A DNA stretch of 34,368 nucleotides from an uncultured Syntrophobacterales bacterium (GTDB lineage: Bacteria > Desulfobacterota > Syntrophia > Syntrophales > UBA5619). Below the pieces are notes generated by a model. It ran no database searches. It saw only the letters and a program-made list of their open reading frames with translations, and was not told the DNA's origin. Location of the stretch: contig CAIYSL010000013.1 of assembly GCA_903928915.1 (NCBI GenBank), forward strand, positions 1 through 34,368. The letters are read 5' to 3'. A program made the translations under genes and the position numbers. Below are positions 32,940 through 34,368 of the stretch, piece by piece (the first letter of the stretch is position 1; each line of letters opens with the position of its first letter).

Positions 32940-34368
32940 GTGCGGCCACTGCCTTTCTGAATTCCCCGACAACGACGCGCTCGCGGACGACGCGGACGGG
33001 CAGCGGCGGGTGTTCTGCTGTGCCGGGTGCCGCAGCGTATACCGGCTGATCCACCGGGAGGGGCTGGGCAGGTTCTACGAACGCCGCAGCTGGGAGGCCG
33101 GCGGCCCGGCCGTCCCCTCCGGGGGCGACGGCATCGATTGCTCCCCCTTCTCCGGATTGGTCAGACAGGCGGAGGGAAAAAGCGAGATCGACCTGCTCAT
33201 CGAGGGGATCCGGTGCGCCTCCTGCGTCTGGCTGAACGAGCGAATGCTGGAGAGGCTGCCGGGGGTCGACACCGTCAGGGTAAGCTACGCCACGCACCGG
33301 GCGCGGATACGCTGGGACCCGAACCGGGTAGATCTCGGGCGGATCCTCGGCCGGATCGCGTCGGTCGGGTACCGGCCCAAGCCCTTCTCGGAGTCGGAAC
33401 AGTTTCGGGAGCGCACGGCAGAGCGGCGGGACCTCCTCGTCCGGTTCGGCACGGCGGCCTTCCTTTCGCTGCAGCTGATGACGGTAAGCACCGCCCTGTA
33501 CGCGGGATACTTTCAGGGGATCGACGGGACCGTGAAATTCACCTTCGAGGCGATCTCCCTGCTCCTGACACTGCCGGTGCTCCTGTACGCCGGTCGCCCG
33601 TTCATCGCCGGGGCGGCCACTTCGCTGGGCAGGCTGCGGTTTACGATGGATTCGCTCGTGACGCTCGGCGCCGGGTCGGCCTTCGCCTACAGCCTGATCG
33701 CTCTGTTCACCGGCGGGGAGGTCTACTTCGATACGGCCGCCATGATCATCACCTTCGTCCTGCTCGGCCGGCTGGTCGAAGCGACCGCCCGGGGGAAGGC
33801 GTCCGACACGATCGAGCGGCTGGCGGGGCTCAGGCCCCGGGAGGCGCGGGTGATCCGCGGCGGCGCACGGCTCCGGGTGCCGCTGGAATCCGTGGCGCCG
33901 GGGGAGCTCGTAGAAGTCGTTCCCGGCGAGCGGATACCCCTCGACGGCGTCGTCCGGAGCGGCTGTTCCGAGGCGGACGAATCGCTCCTCACCGGGGAAG
34001 CCCGGCCGGTCCCGAAGGGGGAAGGCAGCCGGGTGATCGGGGGGAGCATGAACCTCTACGGGGCCTTCGTCCTGGAGGTGGACCGGAGGGGGACGGAGGG
34101 GGTGCTCGCCGGCATCATCCGGGCGGTGGAAGAGGCCCAGGTAAGCAGGCCGCGGATCCAGACCGCGGCCGAGCGGGTTGTGGGATACGCCGTCCCGGCG
34201 GTCCTCGCCGTTGCCGTCGCGGCGTTGATCGCTCATCTCCTGAACGGCGCCCCCCCCGAGCGGGCACTGATGATCGCCATATCGGTCCTGGTCATCGCCT
34301 GCCCCTGCAGCCTCGGCCTGGCGACGCCGCTGGCCCTGATGATGTTCGCCACCCGGGCCTCGGCGATA
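32932..34368 (+). CDS. ccoI: Heavy-metal P1B-type ATPase of the CcoI/FixI type, N-terminal part
   Basis: This frame (479 codons) stays open to the right edge. The N-terminus has the CcoI-type metal-binding region with CGHC (4-7) and FCCAGCRSVYRLI, then a heavy-metal-associated domain with CASC (95-98). Membrane helices follow, with the actuator motif TGE (354-356) in LLTGEARP and the transport site CPC (457-459) in ACPCSLGLATP, which is the copper-type signature. The phosphorylation motif DKTG should lie just outside the window. CcoI exports copper for loading into cbb3 oxidase. The ATG at 32932 overlaps the previous gene. It is cut only by the window, not broken. Confidence 0.93.
   Translation, partial: MGRCGHCLSEFPDNDALADDADGQRRVFCCAGCRSVYRLIHREGLGRFYERRSWEAGGPAVPSGGDGIDCSPFSGLVRQAEGKSEIDLLIEGIRCASCVWLNERMLERLPGVDTVRVSYATHRARIRWDPNRVDLGRILGRIASVGYRPKPFSESEQFRERTAERRDLLVRFGTAAFLSLQLMTVSTALYAGYFQGIDGTVKFTFEAISLLLTLPVLLYAGRPFIAGAATSLGRLRFTMDSLVTLGAGSAFAYSLIALFTGGEVYFDTAAMIITFVLLGRLVEATARGKASDTIERLAGLRPREARVIRGGARLRVPLESVAPGELVEVVPGERIPLDGVVRSGCSEADESLLTGEARPVPKGEGSRVIGGSMNLYGAFVLEVDRRGTEGVLAGIIRAVEEAQVSRPRIQTAAERVVGYAVPAVLAVAVAALIAHLLNGAPPERALMIAISVLVIACPCSLGLATPLALMMFATRASAI

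Noticed and set aside
32932-34368. The copper ATPase as a truncated pseudogene.
   Set aside because: The frame is intact to the last base; it is cut only by the window edge.

Overview
The window is clearly GC-rich and gene-dense, and its overall gene content fits a respiring deltaproteobacterium-like organism (Desulfuromonadota/Geobacter-type). The arguments for this are a PurS-PurL fusion of 996 residues with a large separate PurQ, a cbb3 oxidase whose second subunit is fused to extra cytochrome c domains, delta-60 repeat and NPRTGE-repeat exported proteins, and an OFA-type transporter. The taxonomic call is inference from gene architecture only.

Layout. (1) 1-2624, plus strand: the end of a branched-chain amino acid type ABC permease pair (livM, livH), then a DUF362 ferredoxin-like protein. 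(2) 2676-11759, minus strand: an eight-gene catabolic and uptake operon read from a strong promoter at 10724-10752. It encodes a creatininase-family hydrolase, a UPF0261/Tm-1-like protein, a class II aldolase, a zinc alcohol dehydrogenase, a TIM-barrel isomerase and a TctC-TctB-TctA carboxylate transporter, preceded by its LacI-family regulator. The regulator promoter and the operon promoter carry almost the same 14-bp operator just downstream of their -10 boxes. (3) 11896-16161: a delta-60 repeat lipoprotein, a stand-alone receiver protein, a convergent MFS transporter fused to an RsbW-like kinase domain, and a small exported protein ending in three 16-residue repeats. (4) 16192-20191, minus strand: purQ and the purS-purL fusion. 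(5) 20433-24363, plus strand: a PerR/Fur-like regulator with katG, which share a dyad operator, then a small AAA ATPase. (6) 24667-25599: malate dehydrogenase followed by a textbook terminator. (7) 25891-34368, plus strand: a tightly packed cbb3 oxidase locus with ccoN, a triheme CcoO-CcoP-like fusion, ccoS, a periplasmic redox set (cupredoxin-like, Tat metallophosphoesterase, c-type cytochrome, P460-like cytochrome), a detached FixP_N-like peptide, a FixH/YtkA-like protein, a TauE/UreH-like membrane protein and a CcoI-type copper ATPase cut by the window edge.

How the genes may work together. The LacI operon looks like a self-contained pathway that imports a carboxylate and processes it by hydrolysis, oxidation, isomerisation and aldol cleavage; no recognisable sugar kinase is present, so the substrate cannot be named. 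The Fur-like protein probably controls katG. The oxidase locus combines a high-affinity terminal oxidase with its copper-loading machinery and periplasmic electron carriers. The most unusual items are the transporter-RsbW fusion paired with a receiver protein, the split and fused arrangement of CcoP, the orphan LacI-controlled pathway, and a PerR-like regulator in which a metal-ligand histidine is replaced by asparagine.
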